A stretch of DNA of 64,000 nt from Paenibacillus sp. J45TS6 (GTDB taxonomy: Bacteria > Bacillota > Bacilli > Paenibacillales > Paenibacillaceae), in NCBI RefSeq assembly GCF_018403285.1, contig NZ_BOSJ01000011.1, positions 62,001 through 126,000 on the forward strand, read 5' to 3'. The position numbers and the translations under genes are program-made. How positions within the stretch are numbered: position 1 is the first letter of the stretch; the number at the start of each line of letters is the position of its first letter. A model generated the notes under the pieces. That model saw nothing but the letters and a program-made list of their open reading frames with translations, did not search any database and was not told the DNA's origin. Positions 1-9,414 of the stretch are shown in pieces.

Positions 1-16
1 GCCAGGAGCTTTCCCT

Positions 17-799
17 TTATTTTCGGTTCATGAGTCCATAGGTCAACCTATCTGCAAATCTGGGAAACAACTGATAAATCCGCATGCCAAAAGCCGCTGA
101 TCGGGGGAGATTTACCTCTTCCTTGCGGCGGATGATCGCCTGTACAATCTTATCAGCAACGTATTCGGGTTTCATGATGAAGCCGCCTAGATTTTTCATA
201 TAACCGCCGTCCGGATCTGCCTGTTCAAAAAAAGGGGTGTCAATGGGGCCCGGGTTAATCGTTGTTACGTGAATGCCCGATTTTCTATATTCCTGTCTCA
301 GTGCATTGCTAAAGCCGAGAACCGCATGTTTCGTCGCTGTGTAGGAAACCGATTTTGCCGTTCCAATCTTTCCTGCCATAGAGGCAACATTTACGATTTG
401 ACCCTGCCCTGCTTCCAGCATATAAGGCAATACGACTTTCGTTACCCGTACTGTTCCCATATAATTCACGTCCATCATATCTTCAAATGAAGAAACAGGC
501 ATATTAACGAACGATTCAAATTGTCCATAGCCCGCATTATTAAGTACGATATCAATTTTCCCGTACTTTTCTATAATTTTCTCTACGCAAGACTGTACTT
601 CCCTTGCATCTGTTACGTCCATCTTCAGCCATTCATGAGTACCACCTATGGACTGACTGATATCAGTTAGCTTTTTCTCTGATCTTGCCGTCAAGATCGG
701 AATCGCACCCTCCGCACTCAGCTTCTGTGCACATAAAGCGCCAATACCGCTTGATGCTCCTGTAATCAGTACCACTTTGCCTTGTAACCTCATCGCCAT
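17..799 (-). CDS. Short-chain dehydrogenase/reductase (YqjQ-like)
   Basis: This is a classical short-chain dehydrogenase of 260 residues, the usual family length. The Rossmann dinucleotide motif TGASSGIG is at residues 13-20, NNAG at 87-90, and the catalytic Ser140, Tyr153 and Lys157 (YTATK) are all present, so it should be an active NAD(P)-dependent oxidoreductase. The C-terminal tail resembles B. subtilis YqjQ. The ATG start has a GGAGG site a few bases upstream. The substrate cannot be read from the sequence. Its neighbour CheX lies upstream on the same strand with a gap of about 100 bases. Confidence 0.9.
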   Translation of the reverse strand: MAMRLQGKVVLITGASSGIGALCAQKLSAEGAIPILTARSEKKLTDISQSIGGTHEWLKMDVTDAREVQSCVEKIIEKYGKIDIVLNNAGYGQFESFVNMPVSSFEDMMDVNYMGTVRVTKVVLPYMLEAGQGQIVNVASMAGKIGTAKSVSYTATKHAVLGFSNALRQEYRKSGIHVTTINPGPIDTPFFEQADPDGGYMKNLGGFIMKPEYVADKIVQAIIRRKEEVNLPRSAAFGMRIYQLFPRFADRLTYGLMNRK

Positions 800-896
800 T
801 TATCCTCCAGCCTGCAGTTCGCTTATTCTTATTATGATAATGCACCCGTATGTAAAAAACAAAACTAGAATAGCGAGCTGCTGCTTAGAGAACGGT

Positions 897-1358
897 TTAA
901 GAGATCATAACTTGAATATCCAGCTCTCCAATGCCGTCCATTGAGATCGGAATACAAAGTGCCTGACTGACGAGGTCCATGCCGGGATGAGAGGATTTCA
1001 CTACCTGCGGCGGAGTAATATCAACAGAGTATCCCTGGTTATATAGGATCGTACTTGCATTCCCGCTAATCATATTACCGAGTTCTGAAATTGCGCTCTG
1101 CCCCATCTCATCCATCTCAGCAATGATAAATCCGCCCATCATAGCGGATACGATACGTAGTGCCACCTGTTCCTCAATTCCAAAAACAACGTTGCCGTTC
1201 AGTTGTCCTGTCATTCCGATCATGATCCATATATGGTCCTCTAAGTACTCCACATTTTTGATACCCAGTTGACCGGTGGAAGGTGATTTTTGAATCAATT
1301 GTTCAAATACGAGCCGTGCGGACTCCAAAAACGGATTAATCACTTCGGCTTTCAACAA
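897..1358 (-). CDS. CheX-like chemotaxis phosphatase
   Basis: The 153-residue protein has the CheC/CheX fold signature around SAISELGNMISGNAS (residues 88-102), with Glu92 and Asn95 forming the E-x-x-N pair that in CheX dephosphorylates CheY-P. There is one such motif, as in CheX, where CheC usually has two. The start is a TTG preceded by AAGGGGG at a spacing of 8. No other chemotaxis gene is nearby, so it is an orphan copy. A role in CheY-P removal is inferred from the family. Confidence 0.82.
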   Translation of the reverse strand: MLKAEVINPFLESARLVFEQLIQKSPSTGQLGIKNVEYLEDHIWIMIGMTGQLNGNVVFGIEEQVALRIVSAMMGGFIIAEMDEMGQSAISELGNMISGNASTILYNQGYSVDITPPQVVKSSHPGMDLVSQALCIPISMDGIGELDIQVMIS

Positions 1359-1606
1359 TTTTGCCCCCTTACTGAGTTAATGGTCACGACCCAAAAGTCC
1401 CATTATAATTAACATTATTATACTTTAAGCCACATTTCAATTCATCACGAATTAAATCTAAAGGCCCATAATAACTGTTATCGACAGATCAGAAGGGATT
1501 GTTTATACATGAATAAGAAAGTCGTATCCATCGAAAGCAAACAATTAGGTAAGTCCAACGATTCACCAGCTCATTTTCCTAGTTCAAAAGACCTCCATTC
1601 CTGTTC

Positions 1607-2950
1607 TTACCACGTGAAACCACTAGGTGTATAACGGTCCGGTGGTACAGAGGGATCATCATCCTCTGCTGCTTCTCTTTCCCCTTTTGATAAATCGACC
1701 TTCGTTAAGAACCACATCCCTGCTAAGAAAAAGAACATAACGGACAAGATCGCAAGCCGGCTTGTGCCTGTTAAGGCTGCGGTAAGGCCAAATACGGCTG
1801 GGCCGAGCGCGGCAGATACTTTTCCGGACAGACTCATAAAGCCAAAAAATTCAGTAGCTTTGCTTGCAGGGACAAGCTGACTATAAATAGACCTTGCGAG
1901 GGACTGGCTTCCTCCTTGCACCATACCGACCATCGCCGCGAGAATATAGAAGTGAAGCGGACTGTTCATAAAATAACCAACAATAACAATCAACACATAA
2001 AACCCAAGGGATAAATAAAGTGCATTTTTAGCACCGATTTTCACCGGCAGTTTCTCAAATAGAAAAGTAAATGGTACACCCACAAACTGAGTAATCAATA
2101 ACGCCGCGATCAGATGCGTAGCCCCAATGCCAATCTCGGCACCATAAATGGCAGCCATACTAATGATCGTGCTGATTCCATCATTAAAAAGCCAAAAAGC
2201 TACTAAATATTTGAATAGTTCGGGATATTTTTTGATATGTAACAAGGTACGAAGAACACTTTTTACACTTTGTTTTACGGTGCGGAATACCCCCGTCTGG
2301 GGAGATGATTGGGAAGGATCTGTATGTTTATGTTTAGGCTCAATCAGCGGTACGTTGCGAAAAAGCGGGATCGAAAACAGCAGCCACCATAAACCGGCGG
2401 TCATAAAGACGATTTGCATCGCCTGAATTTGAGAAGTAAATCCAAAGCTCGCCCATCCTTGAATGAGCACAATGTGCACAAGAAGTAAGAGGCCGCCTCC
2501 AAGATAACCGTACGTATAACCGCGTGCAGACAAAGCATGACGCTGATCTGGCGGCGCGATATCACGTAACATAGCGTCATAGAATGTATTTCCGCCGGAG
2601 AAACCAAGCGTTGCAATAATAAACAGGACAGAGACAGCTACATAATCTCCTCTCCCTGTAAAGCCAATAAGTGCACTTGCAACAGCTCCTACAATAGCAG
2701 CGACCAGAAGAAAAAGTCCTTTCCTTCCCCCTTGATCAGCCGCCGCACCAAGCAGAGGAGCCAGCACAGCAACAAGAATCATCGCTATGGTTTGAGAGAA
2801 AGCCCAGTAACTCGTAGCTACCGCCCCATCAAGATCAGCTGCAGCCACTGTTTGATAGAACACAGGAAGCACAGCTGCGATCATTGTCGTTGCAAACGCA
2901 GAATTAGCCCAATCATACATCGCCCAGGCTCTTGCCCTTTTTTGGTTCAC
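1607..2950 (-). CDS. MFS transporter, UMF1 (Atg22-like) family
   Basis: This 447-residue protein is a twelve-helix major facilitator. The N-terminus MNQKRARAWAMYDWANSAFA is typical of the UMF1/Atg22-like branch. The C-terminus is short, acidic and presumably cytoplasmic. The GTG start has GGAGGGG five bases upstream. It faces away from the LysR gene at 3131 across about 180 bases, so that regulator could control it. The family includes putative effluxers, and the substrate is not predictable here. Confidence 0.85.
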   Translation of the reverse strand: MNQKRARAWAMYDWANSAFATTMIAAVLPVFYQTVAAADLDGAVATSYWAFSQTIAMILVAVLAPLLGAAADQGGRKGLFLLVAAIVGAVASALIGFTGRGDYVAVSVLFIIATLGFSGGNTFYDAMLRDIAPPDQRHALSARGYTYGYLGGGLLLLVHIVLIQGWASFGFTSQIQAMQIVFMTAGLWWLLFSIPLFRNVPLIEPKHKHTDPSQSSPQTGVFRTVKQSVKSVLRTLLHIKKYPELFKYLVAFWLFNDGISTIISMAAIYGAEIGIGATHLIAALLITQFVGVPFTFLFEKLPVKIGAKNALYLSLGFYVLIVIVGYFMNSPLHFYILAAMVGMVQGGSQSLARSIYSQLVPASKATEFFGFMSLSGKVSAALGPAVFGLTAALTGTSRLAILSVMFFFLAGMWFLTKVDLSKGEREAAEDDDPSVPPDRYTPSGFTW

Positions 2951-3130
2951 CTAAACCCCTCCATCTTTATACTAATCTTTGATATAGGCCACTTTACAGG
3001 AGATGTATGAAATATATTCAAGCTTTCTATTAAAAATGAAAACATGACAGCGTTGCCCTCCACCTTTCATTCCCCTATAATTTATAAAAGAACGATATCT
3101 TATGCACTCTTCAACGTCAGGAGGCACGTT

Positions 3131-4033
3131 ATGAACATCAGTCAACTGGAGACACTGATCACCATTTCTAAAACGATGAGCTTCCGCAAAGCCGGAGAGC
3201 TACTCAATCTAACGCAACCTGCTGTGTCGGCTCAAATAAAAAGTCTGGAAGACGAGTTTCGTACGGTGCTGGTTGATCGTACGCAGCCCGTAACATTAAC
3301 CGATCGCGGCATGGTATTTCTAAATCATGCGGAACGGATTCTTGATATTGTGGATGAACTCAAACTTAAGCTCTCCGACCTCGATCAAAATCCGCAAGGA
3401 CATATTGTGCTTGGAACAACGACTTCGATCGCAATTCAGATTCTACCGCGAATTCTGTCCTATTTTCAGGATCAATTTCCTTTAATTAAAACCAGTATTC
3501 AGTCCATGCCCTCCTCCCAAATTTATCAGCAAGTAGAAAATAGCATGATCGATGTGGGAATCGGTTATCTTATTGAACGTAACCCGAATTTAAATACGTC
3601 TGTACTTTACTATGATACGTTTGAGCTTGTGGTCTCGCCGCATCATCCATTAGCACAGAAAAAACATGCAACCATTGATGTATTAGGCACAACCCCCTTA
3701 ATTATGCTTTCTCCTGATACCGTAGGAAGAAAGTTTGTTGATGACATTCTGCAGAAGCATCAGATTGAACCCAATGTCGTTATGGAATTATCCAGCAGTG
3801 AAGAGATCAAAAGAATGGTGGAGCTTAACCTGGGCGCGGCAGTCATCTCCAAACAGTCAACAGCAAGTGAACTCCGCTCAGGCTCCCTAGTTATGATCCC
3901 GCTTAGCGAGCTTGGTGTCGCTCATCCCGTTGGCGTCATCTACAAATCCACCCGATATTTAAACTCCGCGATGCAGCAGTTTTTAAGTGACCTGAAAGGC
4001 ATGCCAGAAACTCAGTTTGTCAGTTCCGAATAG
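3131..4033 (+). CDS. LysR-type transcriptional regulator
   Basis: This is a 300-residue LysR regulator. The winged helix-turn-helix is at about residues 18-37 (FRKAGELLNLTQPAVSAQIK), followed by a periplasmic-binding-like effector domain. The ATG at 3131 is preferred to the in-frame ATG at 3044 because AGGAGG lies eight bases before it and because family homology begins there. It is divergent from the MFS gene. Only 18 bases separate it from the PHP phosphatase gene, so the two are probably co-transcribed. The effector is unknown. Confidence 0.9.
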   Translation: MNISQLETLITISKTMSFRKAGELLNLTQPAVSAQIKSLEDEFRTVLVDRTQPVTLTDRGMVFLNHAERILDIVDELKLKLSDLDQNPQGHIVLGTTTSIAIQILPRILSYFQDQFPLIKTSIQSMPSSQIYQQVENSMIDVGIGYLIERNPNLNTSVLYYDTFELVVSPHHPLAQKKHATIDVLGTTPLIMLSPDTVGRKFVDDILQKHQIEPNVVMELSSSEEIKRMVELNLGAAVISKQSTASELRSGSLVMIPLSELGVAHPVGVIYKSTRYLNSAMQQFLSDLKGMPETQFVSSE

Positions 4034-4051
4034 AATAGGAGGACTCTACCC

Positions 4052-4861
4052 TTGAAATTTGATCTGCACACGCACCACGTTCGCTGTGGTCATGCAAACG
4101 GAACCATAAGGGATTACGTTGAAGCAGGAATATCTGCAGGCCTTCAAGTGATCGGCATTTCTGATCATACCCCTTACTTTGGAAGGGAAGAAGAACAGGC
4201 TTTTCCCAAAATTGCGATGGCAAAAAGCGAACTTGTAAACTATGTAGAAGAAGTACTCTCTCTCAAGAAAGAATATGCAGGAAAAATTGATGTTCTGCTT
4301 GGCATTGAGTCAGACTTTTTTCCGGAGTTTGCCGAAGTGTATCGCGAGACGCTAAACAAGTATCCGTTCGACTATATTATTGGTTCCGTACATAGTACGG
4401 GAGGAGTTAGTATTTTTAACAAAAATCGTTGGAAGAATCACGATGAAAAGGCGAGAATCAAAGTCAAAGAAACGTATTATGATTTGATTCGACAATCTGC
4501 CAAAAGCGGGATGTTCCAAATCCTTGGACATATTGATGCAATGAAAGGGAATTACCCTGACTTTTCTAAAATACCGGCGGAAAAAGCAATTGATGATACG
4601 CTTCAGACGATTGCGGAAGAACGGATTGCTATTGAGATTAATACATCCGGCAAAACCAAACTTAGCGGCGGCTGGTACCCTTCTGATGAGATTCTGGAAC
4701 GGGCTCATCACTACGGTGTGTATGTTACATTTGGTTCTGATGCGCATAAACCAGAGCGTGTCGGTGATGAATGGGAAGAGGTTCGCAGCAAGCTGAAAGA
4801 AATCGGATTTGAAAGTTGGGTCTATTTCAAACAAAAAGAAATGCAAGTTGTTCCGCTCTAG
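4052..4861 (+). CDS. hisJ: Histidinol-phosphatase, PHP family (HisJ type)
   Basis: The protein hydrolyses L-histidinol phosphate to histidinol in histidine synthesis, if the HisJ assignment holds. At 269 residues it matches the HisJ/HisK family length. The metal-binding PHP motifs are visible: H6-x-H8, D38-H39 in GISDHTPY, GSVHS, GHID and GSDAH near the C-terminus. The start is TTG with AGGAGG nine bases upstream. It follows the LysR gene after 18 bases, and no other his gene is in the window. Another small phosphate monoester is an alternative substrate. Confidence 0.85.
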   Translation: MKFDLHTHHVRCGHANGTIRDYVEAGISAGLQVIGISDHTPYFGREEEQAFPKIAMAKSELVNYVEEVLSLKKEYAGKIDVLLGIESDFFPEFAEVYRETLNKYPFDYIIGSVHSTGGVSIFNKNRWKNHDEKARIKVKETYYDLIRQSAKSGMFQILGHIDAMKGNYPDFSKIPAEKAIDDTLQTIAEERIAIEINTSGKTKLSGGWYPSDEILERAHHYGVYVTFGSDAHKPERVGDEWEEVRSKLKEIGFESWVYFKQKEMQVVPL

Positions 4862-4873
4862 CTTGACTCCAGA

Positions 4874-4922
4874 TAAAAAAAGGGACCCGGTGAGCTCGCT
4901 CACGGGTCCTAACTGCATTTTA
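4874..4922. terminator. Bidirectional intrinsic terminator
   Basis: An inverted repeat at 4881-4910 forms a GC-rich stem with two single-base bulges. A run of seven A precedes it, which becomes a T-run for minus-strand transcripts, and TTTTATATT follows on the plus strand. It sits between the convergent hisJ and EamA genes and can end both. Confidence 0.75.
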
Positions 4923-5022
4923 TATTATCAAAAAGGGGGTCATGAGATCAGTTTACCCTGTCTCTGTTAGAGTTTAGTGTCAGCAATATTTCATTTGTGT
5001 AACAAGATATGTTAATGCGATA

Positions 5023-5985
5023 TCATGGGGTGTTATTCGTTGTTTTTAGCCGCTTCAAACGCTTGTCCGAAACCGATCGATTCACAATGATTATACCGCT
5101 GACCACGAGCGATAGAGATACCGCAATCCAGCCTGACAGCTGTTCCCCGAGGATCAGAGAAGATAAAATCACTCCGAATACGGGAATGAGAAATAAGTAC
5201 ATCGAGACCCGGCCTACTTCATTATATTTCATAATGGTATTCCATAATCCAAAACCAGCAGCTGACAACAAGGCAAGATAAAATAAATATAAGAATGTTG
5301 TTCCGTCCATTGGAAATGGGGCAAGTCCAGTAACAGGGACACTAACGGCAAGCAGCATCACTCCGCCGAGCATCATCTGTCTTCCCGTCAAAGATAAGAC
5401 GGGTTCATTTTTACTTTCCTGCCTAGCGAGTACGTTCCCTACTCCGCCAAACATCGCAGAACCGAGCAGCAATAATTCTCCCCATCCAAAAGATATCTCC
5501 ATATTCCCATTTCCGATCCCGGCAGCCGCAATACCTGCAAACCCAAGGAACAAACCTGATATTTTCATCAAAGTAAGTCGCTCTGATGAGTCAAACATCC
5601 GAACCGATAACATTTGAAATAGGGAAGTGGAGCCGACGATAATAGACCCTTGTATTCCTGTACTGTAACTAAGTCCTACATAGAGCAGCAGATACTGAAG
5701 AAATGTCTGAATGAGTGCGAGCCGGCCAAGCCGTCTCTTTCTTATTCTTTGACCCGCTCCGCTCTTCTTTCTCTGGAACAGATAGTGAAATAGGATTAGC
5801 AGTAATCCTGCCAGTGTAAAACGGTATCCTGCAAACAACCACTGCTCGCTAACATGAGCCGCCTCGATATCAAGCGCTGCATAACCTTTTTTAATGACAG
5901 GCATCGCGCTGCCCCACAGTAACGTGGCCACTGCTGAACTTACGACAATGCCTGCCGGATGTCTAAACCAATTTTCCGCTTTCAT
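5023..5985 (-). CDS. EamA/DMT-family membrane transporter
   Basis: This 320-residue protein has about ten hydrophobic helices and two EamA repeats. The motif ATLLWGSAMPVIKKG is near the N-terminus. The chosen ATG at 5985 has GAAGAGG upstream and lies inside the 3' end of the GNAT gene, giving a 23-base overlap that suggests translational coupling. An extension to 6036 lacks a ribosome binding site. It is the last gene of the minus-strand run 9234-5023 and is followed by a strong terminator. A metabolite efflux role is inferred from the family. Confidence 0.85.
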   Translation of the reverse strand: MKAENWFRHPAGIVVSSAVATLLWGSAMPVIKKGYAALDIEAAHVSEQWLFAGYRFTLAGLLLILFHYLFQRKKSGAGQRIRKRRLGRLALIQTFLQYLLLYVGLSYSTGIQGSIIVGSTSLFQMLSVRMFDSSERLTLMKISGLFLGFAGIAAAGIGNGNMEISFGWGELLLLGSAMFGGVGNVLARQESKNEPVLSLTGRQMMLGGVMLLAVSVPVTGLAPFPMDGTTFLYLFYLALLSAAGFGLWNTIMKYNEVGRVSMYLFLIPVFGVILSSLILGEQLSGWIAVSLSLVVSGIIIVNRSVSDKRLKRLKTTNNTP

Positions 5986-6565
5986 GATAACCTCTTCTAT
6001 TATGTCTGTATTGTTCCCTGTCGATCTCATAGACAAGAATGTCTTGCTTCTGCATTTGAAGCAGGGAAAAGTGCTGTTGTGTCTTTTTATGGGTAAAACC
6101 GCTTCTCATCAGCAGTTTCTTGGAACGATCATTCTGCTCATGAATTCTTGCTTCCAGCTGAGTAAAATCAAACTCCTCAAAACCAAACCGGATCAGCCGC
6201 TCTAATGCTTCTGCCGCATATCCTTGACCCCAATACGCTCGATTAAACATATAGCCAATCTGTGCTTGCTTTTGCGACTCTTTCCACTGCTGAAAGGAGA
6301 TAACCCCGATTAGATGCCCTGATTCCTGCAAACAAATTCCGTAGTGTATGGATTCCAGTTTTGCTCCAGATAACCGAATTTCTTTCATAATGCGCCTTGC
6401 ACGGATCTTGGTCGGCAAGTTTACACGATTTAAATATTGAATCACTTCACTATCGTTTAAAAATTGAAAGATTACCTCGTCATCTTCAGGCGCCAAAGCT
6501 CTCATACGCAAGCGCTCTGAAGTCAGTACCGGCAAACCCTGTCTCAGCGCAAGTTTTGTAAACAT
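5963..6565 (-). CDS. GNAT N-acetyltransferase (RimJ/RimL-like)
   Basis: The 200-residue protein has the GNAT architecture of ribosomal-protein and small-molecule acetyltransferases. It opens with LTSERLRMRALAPEDDEVIF, carries the acetyl-CoA loop region YWGQGYAAEAL, and ends with the NDRSKKLLMRSGF helix. The ATG at 6565 is preceded by GAAGGAG at a rather long spacing of 13. A longer in-frame reading reaches into the next gene upstream and has no supporting site. The acetyl acceptor is unknown. Confidence 0.85.
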   Translation of the reverse strand: MFTKLALRQGLPVLTSERLRMRALAPEDDEVIFQFLNDSEVIQYLNRVNLPTKIRARRIMKEIRLSGAKLESIHYGICLQESGHLIGVISFQQWKESQKQAQIGYMFNRAYWGQGYAAEALERLIRFGFEEFDFTQLEARIHEQNDRSKKLLMRSGFTHKKTQQHFSLLQMQKQDILVYEIDREQYRHNRRGYHESGKLV

Positions 6566-6596
6566 GAAAGTGAGTGTACTCCTTCTTCGAAAAAAG

Positions 6597-7370
6597 TTAC
6601 TTGCCTTGTAATCCGCGATAAACTCCAGTTCGAATCTCATTGATGTATAGATCAATATTAGGTGCATCCGATTGTAGTGCTTTCGATACTTCAGCTTCAA
6701 TATCATAAGGTACACGAACAAACTGCACATTAAAAGGCAGAGGCTCGCTTGGAGCATTGGTTTCAAGTTCAGCTTGTTCTTCGCTAGTTCCCTCCATAAT
6801 ACAGTAGGAAGCCTGCGGCAAATCAAGGGGATTGCCGACACTGCCTACATTGAATAACAATTTACCGTTCAAATACTGTAAGTAGGCATTGTGGACATCA
6901 CCATAAGCAACGACATCCGGCTCTCCAGCATCCATTTCCTGTGAGGCAGTCTCTGAAATAGCCCCAAACATCCCCATTCTTTCTTCGAGTGTATCCCATG
7001 GCTGTACTCGGTGATATACACTCGTAGACGAAGCATGAACGAGCCGAATCAGTCTGCCGCTTAGCCGAAAGTGATAACTGAAAGGAAGTGCTGCCAAGTA
7101 GGATAACCGCTCCTCCCCGAGACTCTCCGCATGCCACTCAAAATGTGGACCTGGCTGTCTCTTTGCAACAAGTTCATCCCAATTACCACGCACAACAACT
7201 TCACAATTCTGACGAACAGAATCCACAGCAGAGATCGAGTCAGGACCTTTGCCAACCAGATCACCCAAACAAAAGATGCGGGTAATCCCTCTTTTACGAA
7301 TATCTTCCAGAACGGCATTCCATGCCGTCATGTTGCCATGAATATCGGAAACAATAGCGATTCGCTGCAT
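6597..7370 (-). CDS. Calcineurin-like metallophosphoesterase (YfcE/ApaH type)
   Basis: This cytosolic phosphoesterase has 257 residues. Metal ligands are seen in SDIHGN (Asp8-His10 region), GDLVGKGPDS, GNWDE and a later GDVH and VGSVG. The family hydrolyses phosphodiesters or phosphomonoesters with two divalent metals, and members include YfcE and bis(5'-nucleosyl)-tetraphosphatases. The start ATG has GGAAGGA close upstream. It lies between a second phosphoesterase and the GNAT gene, with gaps of 56 and 31 bases, so the group is probably one transcript. Confidence 0.88.
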   Translation of the reverse strand: MQRIAIVSDIHGNMTAWNAVLEDIRKRGITRIFCLGDLVGKGPDSISAVDSVRQNCEVVVRGNWDELVAKRQPGPHFEWHAESLGEERLSYLAALPFSYHFRLSGRLIRLVHASSTSVYHRVQPWDTLEERMGMFGAISETASQEMDAGEPDVVAYGDVHNAYLQYLNGKLLFNVGSVGNPLDLPQASYCIMEGTSEEQAELETNAPSEPLPFNVQFVRVPYDIEAEVSKALQSDAPNIDLYINEIRTGVYRGLQGK

Positions 7371-7426
7371 GTTATCCTTCCTTTCTGCCCTCTTTGCCGA
7401 GCTTTACTTCTACGATGCCATAAATG

Positions 7427-8377
7427 TTACACATGAAAAATGGTCAGCTCCGGTCTGCACAGAAACCGTATAGGCAGCTGAGTCATTCCGACTCCACGAT
7501 TCACATAAACAGGCATGGATTTTCCTTTTTCACCTGTATAATACAGTCCTTGAATGTACTTTTGAGAACCCCTTGGAGTGGTAAGTGCCCCTATAAAAGG
7601 TGCTCTAACCTGACCTCCATGGCTATGTCCTGATAATTGCAGATCATAATCGTAATCCTTCGCGATATCTGCATAATCAGGCTCGTGCATGAGCAGGATA
7701 GCAAACGTTCCTTTTTCCAGCCCTTTGCGGGCCGCTTCAGGATCAGGTACTCCGTTTAGTGCATCATCTATTCCTACGATGGCTATTTGTTCTCCCTCGC
7801 GCTCCACAGTGATATGCTGATTCACAAGTAATGTGAACCCTGCTTCCCTGTACATTTGAGCGAGTCGTTCATATTCACGTCCCCGATAATCATGATTACC
7901 GAGTACGGCATACTTGCCTAGCGGGGCTTTCATTGATTGTAACAGTGGAATACATTCTACCATGGGCTCCGCTCTGCCTTCTAACATATCTCCAGTAAAA
8001 CAGATTAGATCGGGAGTTTGTCTGGCTAGTGCTGAAGCAAGACGCTCCATATCCGATAGATCCATATGAAATCCCAGATGCATATCACTGAAATGAGCAA
8101 TTTTCATACCGTGAAAAGCTTTGGGCAGCCGCGGTAATGTAAGCTCCACATGCTCTACTTCAAGTCGCCTTGGCTCCCATAACCACGCATATCCTCCTGT
8201 AAAAATGCCGGCACTTGCTGTAAGAGCAAGTTTACTTGCTTTTTTAAGAAAACGCCGACGGGAGGGATCATGCACTTTCTCTTTTCCTGGGAAAATCGCT
8301 GGGACCGTTTCGCGTCCATCTTGTGGTCGCACCGGTTTACGGTCATTCTGCTCTGAATGCACTCGTTTTTCCTTCAT
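7427..8377 (-). CDS. Tat-exported metallophosphoesterase (YkuE-like)
   Basis: This is a 316-residue calcineurin-like phosphoesterase with a twin-arginine signal: RRRFLKK at residues 40-46 followed by a hydrophobic stretch. It is therefore likely exported folded, like YkuE of B. subtilis, a known Tat substrate. Metal-binding motifs SDMHLG (about 97-102), GDML, GNHDYRG and GHSHGGQ are intact. A long charged pre-signal region is present, as is common for Tat leaders. It lies between the AAC(3)-like gene and the cytosolic phosphoesterase on the same strand. The natural substrate is not known. Confidence 0.88.
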   Translation of the reverse strand: MKEKRVHSEQNDRKPVRPQDGRETVPAIFPGKEKVHDPSRRRFLKKASKLALTASAGIFTGGYAWLWEPRRLEVEHVELTLPRLPKAFHGMKIAHFSDMHLGFHMDLSDMERLASALARQTPDLICFTGDMLEGRAEPMVECIPLLQSMKAPLGKYAVLGNHDYRGREYERLAQMYREAGFTLLVNQHITVEREGEQIAIVGIDDALNGVPDPEAARKGLEKGTFAILLMHEPDYADIAKDYDYDLQLSGHSHGGQVRAPFIGALTTPRGSQKYIQGLYYTGEKGKSMPVYVNRGVGMTQLPIRFLCRPELTIFHV

Positions 8378-8409
8378 TGGAGGTCCCCTTTCTTCACCTA
8401 GCCCATCGC

Positions 8410-9234
8410 TTAGGTTTCCTTATCCATCTTTCTATTTGTACTCAACCATGTTTTTGCATAATCAACCAAGGCACGCTGCGGTGCCATAAAACATGGAGCC
8501 CAGCGAATCTGAACTTTATTATAAGGCGAAACTGCGGATTGCTCATAATCCGAACCCAGCTTTTGAAAATCATCAGAGTTAATGTTGTAGTCTCGGTATG
8601 TAATCCACTGCTTTACTCCATTCGATAGAACAGGTGCACGGTGCTGGACTTCTTCCTTACCTGCATAATGGGCTCGATATTCAGCTAGATGAAATGAAGT
8701 ATTCCGCTCATGTCCGCAGCCAAGTAAGACAACGTGTGCATCCAGTTCATATAGACGTCCTAAGGGGGATTGTTCCCCGAGACTGTAATCATAACTGTGG
8801 TCTTCTAATATATAGGAAGCCATCGGTCCTGATGCAGCAAAAGACACATGCGGATGTCTGCTGCGGCGGGTATTTTTAGACTGCCGGAATGCATCTACAA
8901 TGACGCCCATTCCTGCGGTTTCCGTGAGATCGGGTTCATAGGCTGGCATCTCATCCCGAATCAAATCCCACCATTTGGAATCAGCCGGTGGATTCATCCA
9001 TGTAGAAGGATCTGTCAGATCCATCGATTGGGTAGGCATAACTATTGTTCCTTCCGGTCCAATCACATCTTGGAGCGCTAAAACAACCGCTGGAGGACCG
9101 CCTGGGACCCAACCTCCAAGACTCTTCATTGAAGAATGGACAAGAATCGTCATTCCGGGCCTCAGTCCAAGTTTCGTAAGTCCTTCCGCTATTTCAGAAC
9201 GTGTGACGGGTCTTTCTATAATGGCGTCTGCCAT
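8410..9234 (-). CDS. AAC(3)-like aminoglycoside N-acetyltransferase
   Basis: The 274-residue protein belongs to the AAC(3)/YokD antibiotic acetyltransferase family. It has the N-terminal ILVHSSMKSLGGW, the GPEGTIVMPTQS segment, HPHVSFAASG and LLGCGHERNTSFH motifs, which in the family bind acetyl-CoA and the aminoglycoside. The length is normal. The ATG is preceded by AGGGAAG. It is the first gene of a five-gene minus-strand run. Chromosomal members often do not give clinical resistance, so the true acceptor may differ. Confidence 0.85.
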   Translation of the reverse strand: MADAIIERPVTRSEIAEGLTKLGLRPGMTILVHSSMKSLGGWVPGGPPAVVLALQDVIGPEGTIVMPTQSMDLTDPSTWMNPPADSKWWDLIRDEMPAYEPDLTETAGMGVIVDAFRQSKNTRRSRHPHVSFAASGPMASYILEDHSYDYSLGEQSPLGRLYELDAHVVLLGCGHERNTSFHLAEYRAHYAGKEEVQHRAPVLSNGVKQWITYRDYNINSDDFQKLGSDYEQSAVSPYNKVQIRWAPCFMAPQRALVDYAKTWLSTNRKMDKET

Positions 9235-9351
9235 AGAGATGCACTTCCCTTCTAGTGATTCAAATTATACCATAATCTAAATTTAAGTAAGGAACTTAGG
9301 TACTGCAGGATAACATGCTGTATCCCCTATATAGAAACTTATCTTTGTTAT

Positions 9352-9389
9352 TCCAAACAAAAGAACCCCGTGCATAAAGAACGGGGTTC
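9352..9389 (-). terminator. Terminator of sdhCAB
   Basis: GAACCCCG at 9363-9370 pairs with CGGGGTTC at 9382-9389. On the minus strand the stem is followed by TCTTTTGTTT. It lies 26 bases downstream of the sdhB stop codon. Confidence 0.8.
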
Positions 9390-9414
9390 ATGCTCTATCG
9401 TTACTACTCGTAAG

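Noticed and set aside
1509-1634. A 41-codon plus-strand frame between the CheX-like and MFS genes
   Set aside because: The Shine-Dalgarno match is weak, spacing is long, and the 3' half is antisense to the MFS gene. No homologue was recognised.
4352-4918. A 188-codon minus-strand frame opposite hisJ
   Set aside because: It is the antisense shadow of a well-supported PHP phosphatase.
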